Assembly (NCBI RefSeq): GCF_024178315.1
Contig: NZ_JAMZIK010000161.1
Coordinates: 1-33,594, forward strand
Length of the DNA stretch: 33,594 nucleotides
Direction of reading: 5' to 3'
From: Siccirubricoccus soli
GTDB lineage: Bacteria; Pseudomonadota; Alphaproteobacteria; Acetobacterales; Acetobacteraceae
Numbering within the stretch: position 1 is the first letter of the stretch; every line of letters starts with the position of its first letter. Below the pieces are notes generated by a model, which saw only the letters and a list, made by a program, of their open reading frames with translations, ran no database searches and was not told the origin of the DNA. Shown one piece after another: positions 7,820 through 14,834 of the stretch. A program made the translations under genes and the position numbers.

Positions 7820-8947
7820 CTACTGCACCTGGTCCGCCAGCCGGTCCAGATGCCAGGCGGTGTCGCCGAACATGTGCTCGATCACCATCACCCGGCGGAA
7901 GTAGTGGCCGACGGCGTATTCATCCGTCATGCCGATGCCGCCATGGAGCTGCACGGCATTCTGGCTGACGAAGCGCCCGGCCTGCCCGACGCCGACCTTG
8001 GCCATGGAAATGCTGCGGGCGCGCTCCGCCGGATCTGCCTCGCTCAGGCTCATCGCCGCCAGCATGGCCATGGAACGGCCCTGCTCCATCGCCACCAGCA
8101 TCTCCGCCGCGCGGTGCTGCAGCGCCTGGTTGTCGCCGATCGGGCGGCCGAATTGCTGGCGCGTCTTCAGGTAGTCCAGCGTCATGGCCTGCATGGCCTC
8201 CATGGCGCCGATCACCTCGCCCGCCATGGCGGCGATGCCGGCCTGCACCACCCGCTCGACGATCGGCAGCGCCTGGTCCTTCGGGCCGATCAGCCGCGCC
8301 GCGGCGCCGGAGAGGGAGAGCTCCGCCGCCCGCGTGCCGTCCCGCAGCGCGTAGCCGCGGCGGAGCAGGCCCTCCGCCTCGCCCTCCACGAGGAAGAGGG
8401 AGATGCCCTCCGCCTCCTCCCGGCTGCCGCCGGTGCGGGCGGAGACCACCAGCTTGTCGGCGCAATCGCCGTGCAGCACCACGCTCTTGCCGCCCTCCAG
8501 CACCCAGCCGCCATTGCGGGGCGTGGCCGTGGTCAGCACATCGGTGATGTCGTAGCGGCTCTGCCGCTCGTAATGGGCAAAGGCCAGCTTGCACTCGCCG
8601 GCGGCGATGGCGGGCAGGAACTCCTCCTGCAGCGCTTTGTCGCCCGCCTCGCGGATGGCGGTCGCGCCCAGCACCACGGTGGCGAGGAAGGGCTCCAGCA
8701 CCAGATGCCGGCCGAAGGCCTGCTGCAGCAGCATCACATCCACCGCGCCGCCGCCAAAGCCGCCATATTCCTCCGGGATCGGCAGGCCGAGCAGGCCGAG
8801 CTCGGCATAGCGGGCCCAGAGCGCCTCGCTCCAGCCCGGCGCCACGCCCAGCAGCTTCTTGCGCTGGTCGAAGGCGTATTCATCCGCCAGCAGCCGCGCC
8901 ACGCTCTCGCCGAGCAGGCGCTGGTCGTCGGTCAGGTCGAAATCCAT
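7820..8947 (-). CDS. Acyl-CoA dehydrogenase, small-subunit (PimD) type
   Basis: 375 residues starting MDFDLTDDQRLLGESVARLLADEY, the opening typical of the small subunit of pimeloyl-CoA-type dehydrogenases. The three acyl-CoA dehydrogenase parts are present: an N-terminal helical domain (YAELGLLGLPIPEEYGGFGGG), a central beta domain, and a C-terminal helical domain with QFGRPIGDNQALQHRAAEML and QLHGGIGMTDEYAVGHYFRR. The family puts a 2,3 double bond into an acyl-CoA with FAD as cofactor and passes electrons to ETF. It lies 123 bases downstream of the large-subunit type gene, so a heteromeric enzyme is likely. The substrate is not known; dicarboxyl-CoA, branched or steroid-side-chain acyl-CoA are all possible. 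A GTG nine bases upstream is an alternative start. Confidence 0.85.
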   Translation of the reverse strand: MDFDLTDDQRLLGESVARLLADEYAFDQRKKLLGVAPGWSEALWARYAELGLLGLPIPEEYGGFGGGAVDVMLLQQAFGRHLVLEPFLATVVLGATAIREAGDKALQEEFLPAIAAGECKLAFAHYERQSRYDITDVLTTATPRNGGWVLEGGKSVVLHGDCADKLVVSARTGGSREEAEGISLFLVEGEAEGLLRRGYALRDGTRAAELSLSGAAARLIGPKDQALPIVERVVQAGIAAMAGEVIGAMEAMQAMTLDYLKTRQQFGRPIGDNQALQHRAAEMLVAMEQGRSMAMLAAMSLSEADPAERARSISMAKVGVGQAGRFVSQNAVQLHGGIGMTDEYAVGHYFRRVMVIEHMFGDTAWHLDRLADQVQ

Positions 8948-9070
8948 CTCACGCACCTTTCGAGGCGGTCGCCGCCCGCATGGCGGGCCGGGCCTGACAT
9001 TGCCTGTTGCCCCGCCGCGGGTTCGCCGCGGCGGGCTGTGTGGAGCTCAGGAAGCGAAGGGCACGGGGCG

Positions 9071-10276
9071 CTAGAGGCCCAGCACCGCCTTGTTCAGGAT
9101 GTTCTTCTGGATCTCATTGGTGCCGCCATAGATCGAGGCGGCGCGCAGCATGAGATAGGCGGGCGCCATCTGCGGCGACCATTCGGGCAGCAGCGCCGGC
9201 TCATTGGTCAGCGCCGCCAGCTCCTGCGTCCAGGCCGGCATGGCCTGCGGCCCGCCGACATCCATGACGAGCTCCGAGGTGCCCTGCAGCAGCTCCGTGC
9301 CCTTGATCTTCAGCACGGAGGAGAGCGGGTCCGGGCGGCCGTCCTTCGCCTTGTCATAGGCCGAGACCACCCGCATCTGGGTGATCTCCAGCGCCTTCAT
9401 GTCCACTTCGAGCTGCGCCACGCGGGTGCGGAAGCCGCGATCCTCGATCAGCGGCTTGCCGTTCATCCGCACCTCCCGCGCCACTTCCTTGGCGAAGCGG
9501 ACGCGCTCCTTGGACTTGCCGAGGCGGGCGATGCCGGTGCGCTCATTGCCCAGCAGGAACTTCGCCACGGACCAGCCGCGATTCTCCTCGCCGACCAGGT
9601 TCTCCACCGGCACCTTCACATCGGTGAAGAACACCTCGTTCAGGTGGTGGCTGCCATCGATGGAGATGATGGGGCGGACCTCGACGCCCGGCGTCTTCAT
9701 GTCGATCAGCAGGAAGGAGATGCCCTCCTGCTTCTTCGCCGCCTGCGGGTTGGTGCGCACCAGGCAGAAGCACCAATCGGCATTGTGCGCCGTGCTGGTC
9801 CAGATCTTCTGGCCGTTGACGATGTAGTGGTCGCCCTCCTTCACCGCCCGCGTCTTCAGGCTGGCGAGGTCGGAGCCGGCGCCGGGCTCGGAGAAGCCCT
9901 GGCACCACCATTCATCGAGGTTGGCGGCGGCCGGCAGGAAGCGGCGCTTCTGCGCTTCGGTCCCGAACTGGATCAGCACCGGGCCGAGCATGGTGACGTT
10001 GAAGGAAAGGATCTCCGGCGCCGGGGCGGAGAGATTTTCCTCCAGGAAGATCATCTTCTGGACGGAATTCCAGCCCGGCCCGCCCCATTCCTTCGGCCAG
10101 GAATAGGCCGCCCAGCCGCGGGCGTTCAGGATGCGCTGCCAGGTGATGGTGTCCTGCTTCCGCGGCGGATAGCCGAGGCGCATGCGCTCCCGGATCTCAC
10201 GCGGCAGGTTGTCGCGGATGAAGGCGCGGACTTCCTCGCGGAAGGCGAGTTCTTCCTCGGTGTAGCGCAGGTCCAT
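9071..10276 (-). CDS. Acyl-CoA dehydrogenase, large-subunit (PimC) type
   Basis: 401 residues starting MDLRYTEEELAFREEVRAF, with a GCCGGAGGAACTG ribosome binding site just before ATG 10276. FAD and substrate segments of the family are clear: GWNSVQKMIFLEE, WCQGFSEPGAGSDLASLKTRA, GQKIWTSTAHNADWCF, and the C-terminal IYGGTNEIQKNILNK. At the site where medium-chain enzymes carry the catalytic Glu (Y-E-G-T) this protein has Gly (Y-G-G-T), as in enzymes whose base lies elsewhere or in the partner subunit. With the next gene it forms the expected large/small pair. A family 2 hairpin element fills the 207 bases between this start and the upstream phnW, which suggests the pair is transcribed on its own. 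Confidence 0.87.
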   Translation of the reverse strand: MDLRYTEEELAFREEVRAFIRDNLPREIRERMRLGYPPRKQDTITWQRILNARGWAAYSWPKEWGGPGWNSVQKMIFLEENLSAPAPEILSFNVTMLGPVLIQFGTEAQKRRFLPAAANLDEWWCQGFSEPGAGSDLASLKTRAVKEGDHYIVNGQKIWTSTAHNADWCFCLVRTNPQAAKKQEGISFLLIDMKTPGVEVRPIISIDGSHHLNEVFFTDVKVPVENLVGEENRGWSVAKFLLGNERTGIARLGKSKERVRFAKEVAREVRMNGKPLIEDRGFRTRVAQLEVDMKALEITQMRVVSAYDKAKDGRPDPLSSVLKIKGTELLQGTSELVMDVGGPQAMPAWTQELAALTNEPALLPEWSPQMAPAYLMLRAASIYGGTNEIQKNILNKAVLGL

Positions 10277-10322
10277 GGGCAGTTCCTCCGGCGGGCAAGT
10301 CTGGCGCCGGAGAGTGGGGAAG

Positions 10323-10487
10323 TCGAGAGGGGGCGCTGCCCCCCTCGAGCTCACCCCGCCAAAGGCCGAAGGGCCTTTGGAAACCGTAGGTTTTGCGACT
10401 CGCCTGTCGGGTCGGAACCCAAGGGTTCCAAGGGCCCTTCGGCCCTTGGCGTGCGGGCGTTTGAGGGGGAGCAGCGCTCCCCCTCAA
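10323..10487. repeat. Family 2 four-hairpin intergenic element, copy 1
   Basis: From left to right: a hairpin TCGAGAGGGGGC/GCCCCCCTCGA (one bulged A, loop GCT); CCAAAGGCC/GGCCTTTGG with loop GAAG (10359-10380); a middle stretch; CCAAGGGCC/GGCCCTTGG with loop CTTC (10428-10449); and a perfect 12 bp stem TTGAGGGGGAGC/GCTCCCCCTCAA (10461-10487). The two inner hairpins are inverted copies of each other. The last stem contains the phnW stop codon on the minus strand, so this end probably also terminates phnW. Confidence 0.8.
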
Positions 10488-11599
10488 GCCGCCGCGAGCT
10501 GCCTGACCCCCAGCTCCTGCAACGCCTCGCCGATCGCTGCCACCGCGCCGCGCATGTCTTCCGGCGTGATGGCCCCGACGCAGCCGATTCGCATGGTCGG
10601 CGCCGTGGTGTTGTAGAAATTGCTGATCAGCACGCCGCGCGCCTTCAGCGCATCGACGAAGGGCTGCAGCGCGAAGGCGGGGTCGGCCGGCTGGTGGATG
10701 GTGACGATGATCGGCCCCTGGTGCCGGAGCGCCAGGTAGGGCGTCAGCCCCAGCGTCTGCACGCCCTCATACAGCACGTGCATGTTGGCGGTGTAGCGCG
10801 CCAGCCGGGCCGGCTGCCCGCCTTCCTGCGCGTGCAGGTCCAGCGCGACGCGGAAGGCGGCCAGCGCCTGCACCGGCGGGGTGAAGCGGAAGCTGCCCCA
10901 GCCGGCCCGCAGCGCGTGCTGGTAGACATCCGCCAGGTCGAAGGACCAGGAGCCGGCCTGGCCCTGGCAGGCCTCCAGCCGGTCCACCCGCGCAATGGCG
11001 AAGCCGATGCCGGGCAATCCTTCCAGGCATTTGCCGGAGGTGAAGAGCAGCGCGTCCAGCTCCGGCTGCTCGGCCAGCGACATGGGCAGCGCGCCGAAAG
11101 CGGAGACGGAATCGAGGATCATCCGCCGCCCGGCCGCGCGCACCACGGCGCCCACGGCCTGGGCGTCGTTGACGATGCCGCTGCCCGTCTCGTTCTGCAC
11201 CATCACCACATGCGAGATGCCGGGATCCGCCGCCAGCGCCGCCGCCACCTTGTCCGGGGCGACGCCCTCGGTATCCGGCGCGTGCAGGGAGACCACTTCG
11301 CGCCCTGCCTCGGTCGCCAGCCGCACCGCGCGCTCGGCATAGGCGCCGTTGCGCGGCACCAGCAGCTTGCCGCCCGCGGGGATGAAGGTGCGGATCGCCG
11401 CTTCCATCATGAAATGGCCGCAGCCCTGCAGGCAGAGCGTCGCATGCTCGCCCTTCACGCCGCCGGCGAGGTCCCGCACCCGCTCGCGGATCTCGGCATA
11501 GACGGCGCGGAAGTCGTTGTCCCAGGGGGCGTAGTCCTGCGCCATGGCGGCGCGGGTTTCGGGCCGGGTCTGCACCGGCCCCGGGATCAGCAGCAGCAT
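10484..11599 (-). CDS. phnW: 2-aminoethylphosphonate-pyruvate transaminase
   Basis: 371 residues, standard for PhnW, a PLP enzyme of fold type I that converts 2-aminoethylphosphonate and pyruvate to phosphonoacetaldehyde and alanine. Diagnostic segments are LIPGPVQTRPE at the start, APWDNDF, LQGCGHFMMEAAIRTF and MILDSVSAFGALP, which has Asp163 for the pyridine nitrogen. LLFTSGKCLEGLPGIGF carries Lys190 as the PLP Schiff-base lysine. The family also includes related aminotransferases for serine and alanine-glyoxylate, but the opening and the GCGHF motif favour PhnW. No phosphonatase (phnX), phnA/phnY or phosphonate transporter gene is in the window. The start lies 12 bases after the stop of the DUF1194 gene, so the two may be co-transcribed. 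The stop is inside a hairpin. Confidence 0.85.
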   Translation of the reverse strand: MLLLIPGPVQTRPETRAAMAQDYAPWDNDFRAVYAEIRERVRDLAGGVKGEHATLCLQGCGHFMMEAAIRTFIPAGGKLLVPRNGAYAERAVRLATEAGREVVSLHAPDTEGVAPDKVAAALAADPGISHVVMVQNETGSGIVNDAQAVGAVVRAAGRRMILDSVSAFGALPMSLAEQPELDALLFTSGKCLEGLPGIGFAIARVDRLEACQGQAGSWSFDLADVYQHALRAGWGSFRFTPPVQALAAFRVALDLHAQEGGQPARLARYTANMHVLYEGVQTLGLTPYLALRHQGPIIVTIHQPADPAFALQPFVDALKARGVLISNFYNTTAPTMRIGCVGAITPEDMRGAVAAIGEALQELGVRQLAAA

Positions 11600-11611
11600 G
11601 CGGGCAACCTA

Positions 11612-12286
11612 TCAGCCAAGCGATGGGGATAGCGCATCCGCACCGGCCAGCAAAAGGCTGCCGATCTCGCGCTTCAGCTTTTCCCGGATGGCCGCGGCGA
11701 AGGCGTCATAGTCCGGGCAGGGCATGGCGAAGCTGCCGGGGCCGCCGATCACCTCCGCCACATAATGCTCCAGCAGGTCCGGCTCCTCGTTCAGCACGGC
11801 CAGGGCGTTGATGGTGACCCCGGCGGCGACGCCGATATCCCGCACCAGCCCCGGCGGCCGCCCCTGATTGTGCCGCCCATCGCCCGAGACATCCATCACC
11901 TGGCGGGTGGAATCCGCCGGGCAGCGGGCCAGCAGGGCGAGGCCGGCGGCCATCCCCTCCCCAAGCGCCGTCGCGCCGGGCTGGGGCAAGCGGGGGGCGG
12001 CGTCCATGGCGGCGGCCAGCGCCTCCGCCCCCGCCGCATCGCCCACCCGCATCCAGGGCACCGCCACCTCCGGCCGGCCACCGCCCTGCGGCATGGGGGA
12101 CCAGGCGCCGGACCAGAACAGCATGGCCACCGCGATGCCGCCGCGCGGCCCGGCGGTGCACAGCGCCTGGATCCCGGGGTCCCGGAAGGCCGCGGCGTAG
12201 CCACCCAGCATCAGGCCGAATTCGTCGTAATCGACGCTCGCCGAGACATCGACGGCGAGGCAGAGGGCCAGATCCACCGGCGTCAT
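11612..12286 (-). CDS. DUF1194 protein with von Willebrand A-like fold
   Basis: 224 residues. The N-terminus VDLALCLAVDVSASVDYDEF carries a MIDAS-like Asp13-x-Ser15-x-Ser17 motif at the end of the first strand. VMDVSGDGRHNQG, near residue 145, and GVTINALAVL follow as in DUF1194 proteins. The function of this family is not established; the fold suggests metal-dependent protein binding. Most members have a signal peptide, but none is visible from ATG 12286, and the frame upstream is Arg/Pro-rich without a membrane segment. Therefore a cytoplasmic location or a wrongly placed start are both possible. It lies 12 bases upstream of phnW on the same strand. Confidence 0.82.
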   Translation of the reverse strand: MTPVDLALCLAVDVSASVDYDEFGLMLGGYAAAFRDPGIQALCTAGPRGGIAVAMLFWSGAWSPMPQGGGRPEVAVPWMRVGDAAGAEALAAAMDAAPRLPQPGATALGEGMAAGLALLARCPADSTRQVMDVSGDGRHNQGRPPGLVRDIGVAAGVTINALAVLNEEPDLLEHYVAEVIGGPGSFAMPCPDYDAFAAAIREKLKREIGSLLLAGADALSPSLG

Positions 12287-12766
12287 GGGCAGCCTGGCCC
12301 TGCCCGCCGGGGCGTGAGGGCGCGGCGGGACGAGGCTCCGGTCTGGACGAGGACCACGCTGCTGCACTCCTTCCTGCCATGGCGCTGCGCCCCGGTCGCC
12401 CTGGCCCTGCCGGTGGTGGCGTCGAGGGCCGCGCCCATCCGGCGCCGTGGCACACCAGGCGCCCCGCCGTCCATCCGCCCCGTTGGCAGTCGCGGATGGT
12501 GGCGCCGATCCTCCGCCGCAGCGGGCCTTGCGCGGCGGCCGTTCCGGCGGCGTGAGATTATCCGCGAACGGGACGGGCGTGGCATGGCGATGGCGCGGGA
12601 TTGGCGGCCGCTCGGCGGGCCGGGCGTACCGGGACATGATACAGCGCGATTACCATTGCGAGTCACTCGCAATCGCGGTAACGGCCTTGAATCCGTTGCC
12701 GGGAAAGCACCTCATGCCCGCTCTGCCGCCCGCCCGCCCCGCCCCCTTCCGCTGCCGGATCGCCGC
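12287..12766. other. Divergent intergenic region before the PepSY protein
   Basis: 480 bases between the divergent DUF1194 and PepSY genes. Open frames in it lack domain features and ribosome binding sites. The notable content is the palindrome at 12655-12673, listed separately. The 60 bases around it are less GC-rich than the surroundings, which fits a promoter area. Confidence 0.5.
12655..12673. promoter_or_regulatory. Fur-box-like palindrome upstream of the PepSY protein
   Basis: The 19-base sequence ATTGCGAGTCACTCGCAAT is a perfect 9-1-9 palindrome. Its TTGCGANTNANTCGCAA shape matches the Fur-type 19 bp operator used in many proteobacteria. It ends 93 bases before the start codon of a membrane protein of a family often tied to ferric-siderophore use. 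Regulation by iron is therefore a reasonable inference; the binding protein could also be another Fur-family member. Confidence 0.6.
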
Positions 12767-14338
12767 ATGAGCGCCACCGCCGCGCGCGGTCCCGGCACGG
12801 TCCACCGCATCCTGCTGCTGACCCATCGCTGGGCGGGCATCCTGCTGGGCCTTGTCATGCTGCTGCTCGGCATCACCGGCAGCGTGCTGAGCTTCCAGCG
12901 GGAGATCGAGGCGGCGCTGCACCCGGCGCTGTTCCGCCCGAGCGGCCCGCCAAACCCCGATCTGGGCTATGCCGAGATGCTGACGCGGGCGGAGGCGGCG
13001 CTGCGCGCCCCGGTCGGCACGCTGCGGCCGCCGGATGCGGTCTGGCCGGTCTGGACCGCCCAGCCGCAGCGCATGCGCGGCGGCGGCGGGGGTGGCGGCG
13101 CAGCGGCCGCGCCGGGCGCCCCTGGCGGCAATGCGGCGGGCGCGCCCCGTAGTGCCGGTTCCTCGGATGCGCCCGGTGGCGGTGTGGCCGGCGCGCCCCG
13201 TGGCGCTGCTTCCTCTGACGTGCCTGGCGGCGGTGCGGCCGGCGCGCCCCGTGGCGCTGCTTCCTCTGACGTGCCTGGCGGCGGTGCGGCCGGCGCGCCC
13301 CGTGGCGCTGCTCCCTCTGACGCGCCCGGGGGTGATGCGGCCGGCGCTCCTCGCAGCACCGCTTCCGCCGATGCGCCCGGCAGCACCAGTGGTGCAGGCA
13401 GGGCCGCCGCATCCGGCGGTGCCCCCGGTGGCGGCACTCCTGCCGGCAGTCCCGGTCGCCCCGGCGCCGGCGCGCCCGCCGGCAACAGCTTCGAGACCGT
13501 CTATCTGGATCCCGCCACCGGCGCCCTGCTTGGCCGGCGCGACCCGCGCGGCGGCTTCGTCTCCATCAACCGCCAGCTCCATGAATCTTTGATGCTGCGG
13601 GAATGGGGCGGGCGCGATGCGGTGGGCTGGTTCGGCGTGCTGCTGCTGATCTTCTGCCTCAGCGGCATCTGGCTGTGGTGGCCGCGTGGCCCGCTGCTGC
13701 CGGCCCTGGTGCAGTTCCGCCGCAGGCCGGCGCTGATCCTCCAGCTCGACCTGCATCGCCTGGTCGGCATCTGGATGGCCGTGGTGCTGACGGTGGTCGC
13801 CATCTCCGGCGTCGTCATCGTCTTCCCCGCCTGGTTCCGCCCGCTGCTCGGCGTGGCGGCACCCACCCCGCCCGCCGCCGCCGCGCCGCGGCGGGAGCCG
13901 ATGCGGATCGACGCTGATGCGGCGGTCGCCGCCGCGCTGGCGCATCTGCCGGGCCAGGCGGTCACCGGCCTCACCCCGCCCTCCCGCCAGCGGCCCGCCT
14001 GGAACGTCACGCTGCGGCCGGCGGATGGCGATGCCGAGGTGCGGGTGCGCAGCTCCGTCAGCATCGACCCCTGGGAGGGCACCGTGCTGGAGGAGCGCGG
14101 GCCGCGCACGCGCAGCCTCGGAGAGGAGCTGATCGCGATGCAGCGCTGGCTGCATGGCGGGCAGCTGCTGGGCTGGACCGGGCGGATCCTGGTCTTCCTC
14201 TCCGGCATCGCCATGCCGGTGCTGTTCGTCACCGGCCTCGCCGCCTGGCTCCTGCGCCGCCGCAATCTCCGGCGCACCGCGGCGCGGCGCCGGGCGATTC
14301 AAGCGAATGTGAGCAGCGTCGGCGCGGGAGCGGACTAA
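12767..14338 (+). CDS. PepSY-associated transmembrane protein (putative iron-uptake reductase type)
   Basis: 523 residues. The first helix (about 14-40, THRWAGILLGLVMLLLGITGSVLSF) has the typical HRWxG...GxxxSF pattern. A periplasmic loop carries PepSY-like DPATGALLGRRDPRGG. Helices follow near 285-305 (WFGVLLLIFCLSGIWLWWPRG), 335-355 and 473-496. The conserved His residues in HRW, LHESLMLREWGG, DLHRLVG and RWLHGG fit haem ligands of the PepSY_TM/FpvG-like group, which take part in reductive release of iron from siderophores. Residues 120-204 are five 17-residue tandem repeats inserted in the first loop. The start at 12767 has no strong Shine-Dalgarno site; an upstream ATG in another frame was not preferred. 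A Fur-like site precedes the gene. Confidence 0.85.
   Translation: MSATAARGPGTVHRILLLTHRWAGILLGLVMLLLGITGSVLSFQREIEAALHPALFRPSGPPNPDLGYAEMLTRAEAALRAPVGTLRPPDAVWPVWTAQPQRMRGGGGGGGAAAAPGAPGGNAAGAPRSAGSSDAPGGGVAGAPRGAASSDVPGGGAAGAPRGAASSDVPGGGAAGAPRGAAPSDAPGGDAAGAPRSTASADAPGSTSGAGRAAASGGAPGGGTPAGSPGRPGAGAPAGNSFETVYLDPATGALLGRRDPRGGFVSINRQLHESLMLREWGGRDAVGWFGVLLLIFCLSGIWLWWPRGPLLPALVQFRRRPALILQLDLHRLVGIWMAVVLTVVAISGVVIVFPAWFRPLLGVAAPTPPAAAAPRREPMRIDADAAVAAALAHLPGQAVTGLTPPSRQRPAWNVTLRPADGDAEVRVRSSVSIDPWEGTVLEERGPRTRSLGEELIAMQRWLHGGQLLGWTGRILVFLSGIAMPVLFVTGLAAWLLRRRNLRRTAARRRAIQANVSSVGAGAD
13124..13378 (+). repeat. Five 51 bp tandem repeats inside the PepSY gene
   Basis: Five in-frame units of 51 bp, each coding for 17 residues of the type GGGAAGAPRGAASSDVP. 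Units 2 and 3 differ by two bases, and units 3 and 4 by three. Units 1 and 5 are more diverged. The flanks are also Gly/Ala/Pro-rich. Because 51 is a multiple of three, gain or loss of units keeps the reading frame. Confidence 0.95.
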
Positions 14339-14359
14339 CTGGAAAGGTGGGGGAGGAGA

Positions 14360-14376
14360 GCGCCCCATCGGGGCGC
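14360..14376. terminator. Hairpin between the PepSY gene and the next small gene
   Basis: GCGCCCC/GGGGCGC with an ATC loop, extended by an imperfect outer stem from TGGAAA near 14339 to the matching TTTCCA near 14395. It sits just before the Shine-Dalgarno site of the next gene, so it may terminate, attenuate or stabilise the transcript. Confidence 0.5.
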
Positions 14377-14400
14377 CCCCCGCTTTTCCAGGAGGCTGGC

Positions 14401-14793
14401 ATGGCTTCGGCCCAGACCGCGCATCCCTATCTCGATCTCTTCGTCGCCAGCCTGGTGCCGCGCATGACGCACGGCCCGGCACATGACCACGACCCGCCAC
14501 CGCCCGCCCTGCTGGCCCTGCCGGGCACGCTGCCGGAAGCGCAGCAGGTGCTGGACCTGCTGCTCGGCGCCGACCGCGACGTGCGCCAGGACCAGGCCCG
14601 CGCCGCGGCCATCAATCTCGATCTGGCGGAGACGCGGCTGCGCCTGGCCATGGCGCATGGCAGCGTGACGCCGCGGCAGGAAGCCGCGCTGGCCAGCATC
14701 GCCCGGGCAAAGGAGGAGGTGATGCGCGGCGCGACGGACCGCGCCTGCGCCGCCCTGGCCTGGGCGCTGAAGCAGCTTCAGCGGCCGGTCTGA
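14401..14793 (+). CDS. Small hypothetical protein
   Basis: 130 residues; I do not recognise the family. It starts with an ATG seven bases after AGGAGG, a strong site that supports the start. The N-terminal part holds a HGPAHDHDPPPPALL stretch with His and Asp residues that could bind metal. The C-terminal 90 residues look fully alpha-helical and charged (QVLDLLLGADRDVRQDQARAAAINLDLAETRLRLAMAHG, then a second helix pair). There is no signal peptide or membrane segment. It lies 62 bases after the PepSY gene on the same strand and may share its transcript, unless the hairpin between them stops it. Confidence 0.75.
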   Translation: MASAQTAHPYLDLFVASLVPRMTHGPAHDHDPPPPALLALPGTLPEAQQVLDLLLGADRDVRQDQARAAAINLDLAETRLRLAMAHGSVTPRQEAALASIARAKEEVMRGATDRACAALAWALKQLQRPV

Positions 14794-14801
14794 TACCCGG
14801 C

Positions 14802-14828
14802 CCGGCAGGGCCGGCGGGGCCCTGCCGG
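14802..14828. terminator. Bidirectional terminator-like hairpin
   Basis: A perfect 11 bp stem CCGGCAGGGCC/GGCCCTGCCGG with a GGCGG loop lies between the stop codons of two convergent genes (14793 and 14835). There is no T tract, but size and position fit a terminator serving both. Confidence 0.75.
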
Positions 14829-14834
14829 AGCGGC

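Noticed and set aside
7850-11632. A plus-strand open frame of more than 1200 codons opposite the acyl-CoA dehydrogenase and phnW genes
   Set aside because: It mirrors four well-supported minus-strand genes, is rich in His/Arg/Gln/Ala without any domain, and has no ribosome binding site. Long antisense frames are common at this GC content.
13124-13378. A collagen-like domain in the PepSY protein
   Set aside because: The units are Gly-rich but lack the strict Gly-X-Y period of three.
12650-14500. A minus-strand frame of about 600 codons opposite the PepSY gene
   Set aside because: The repeats make it look ordered, but the plus-strand frame has helices, conserved His motifs and a family match. 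The minus frame has none.
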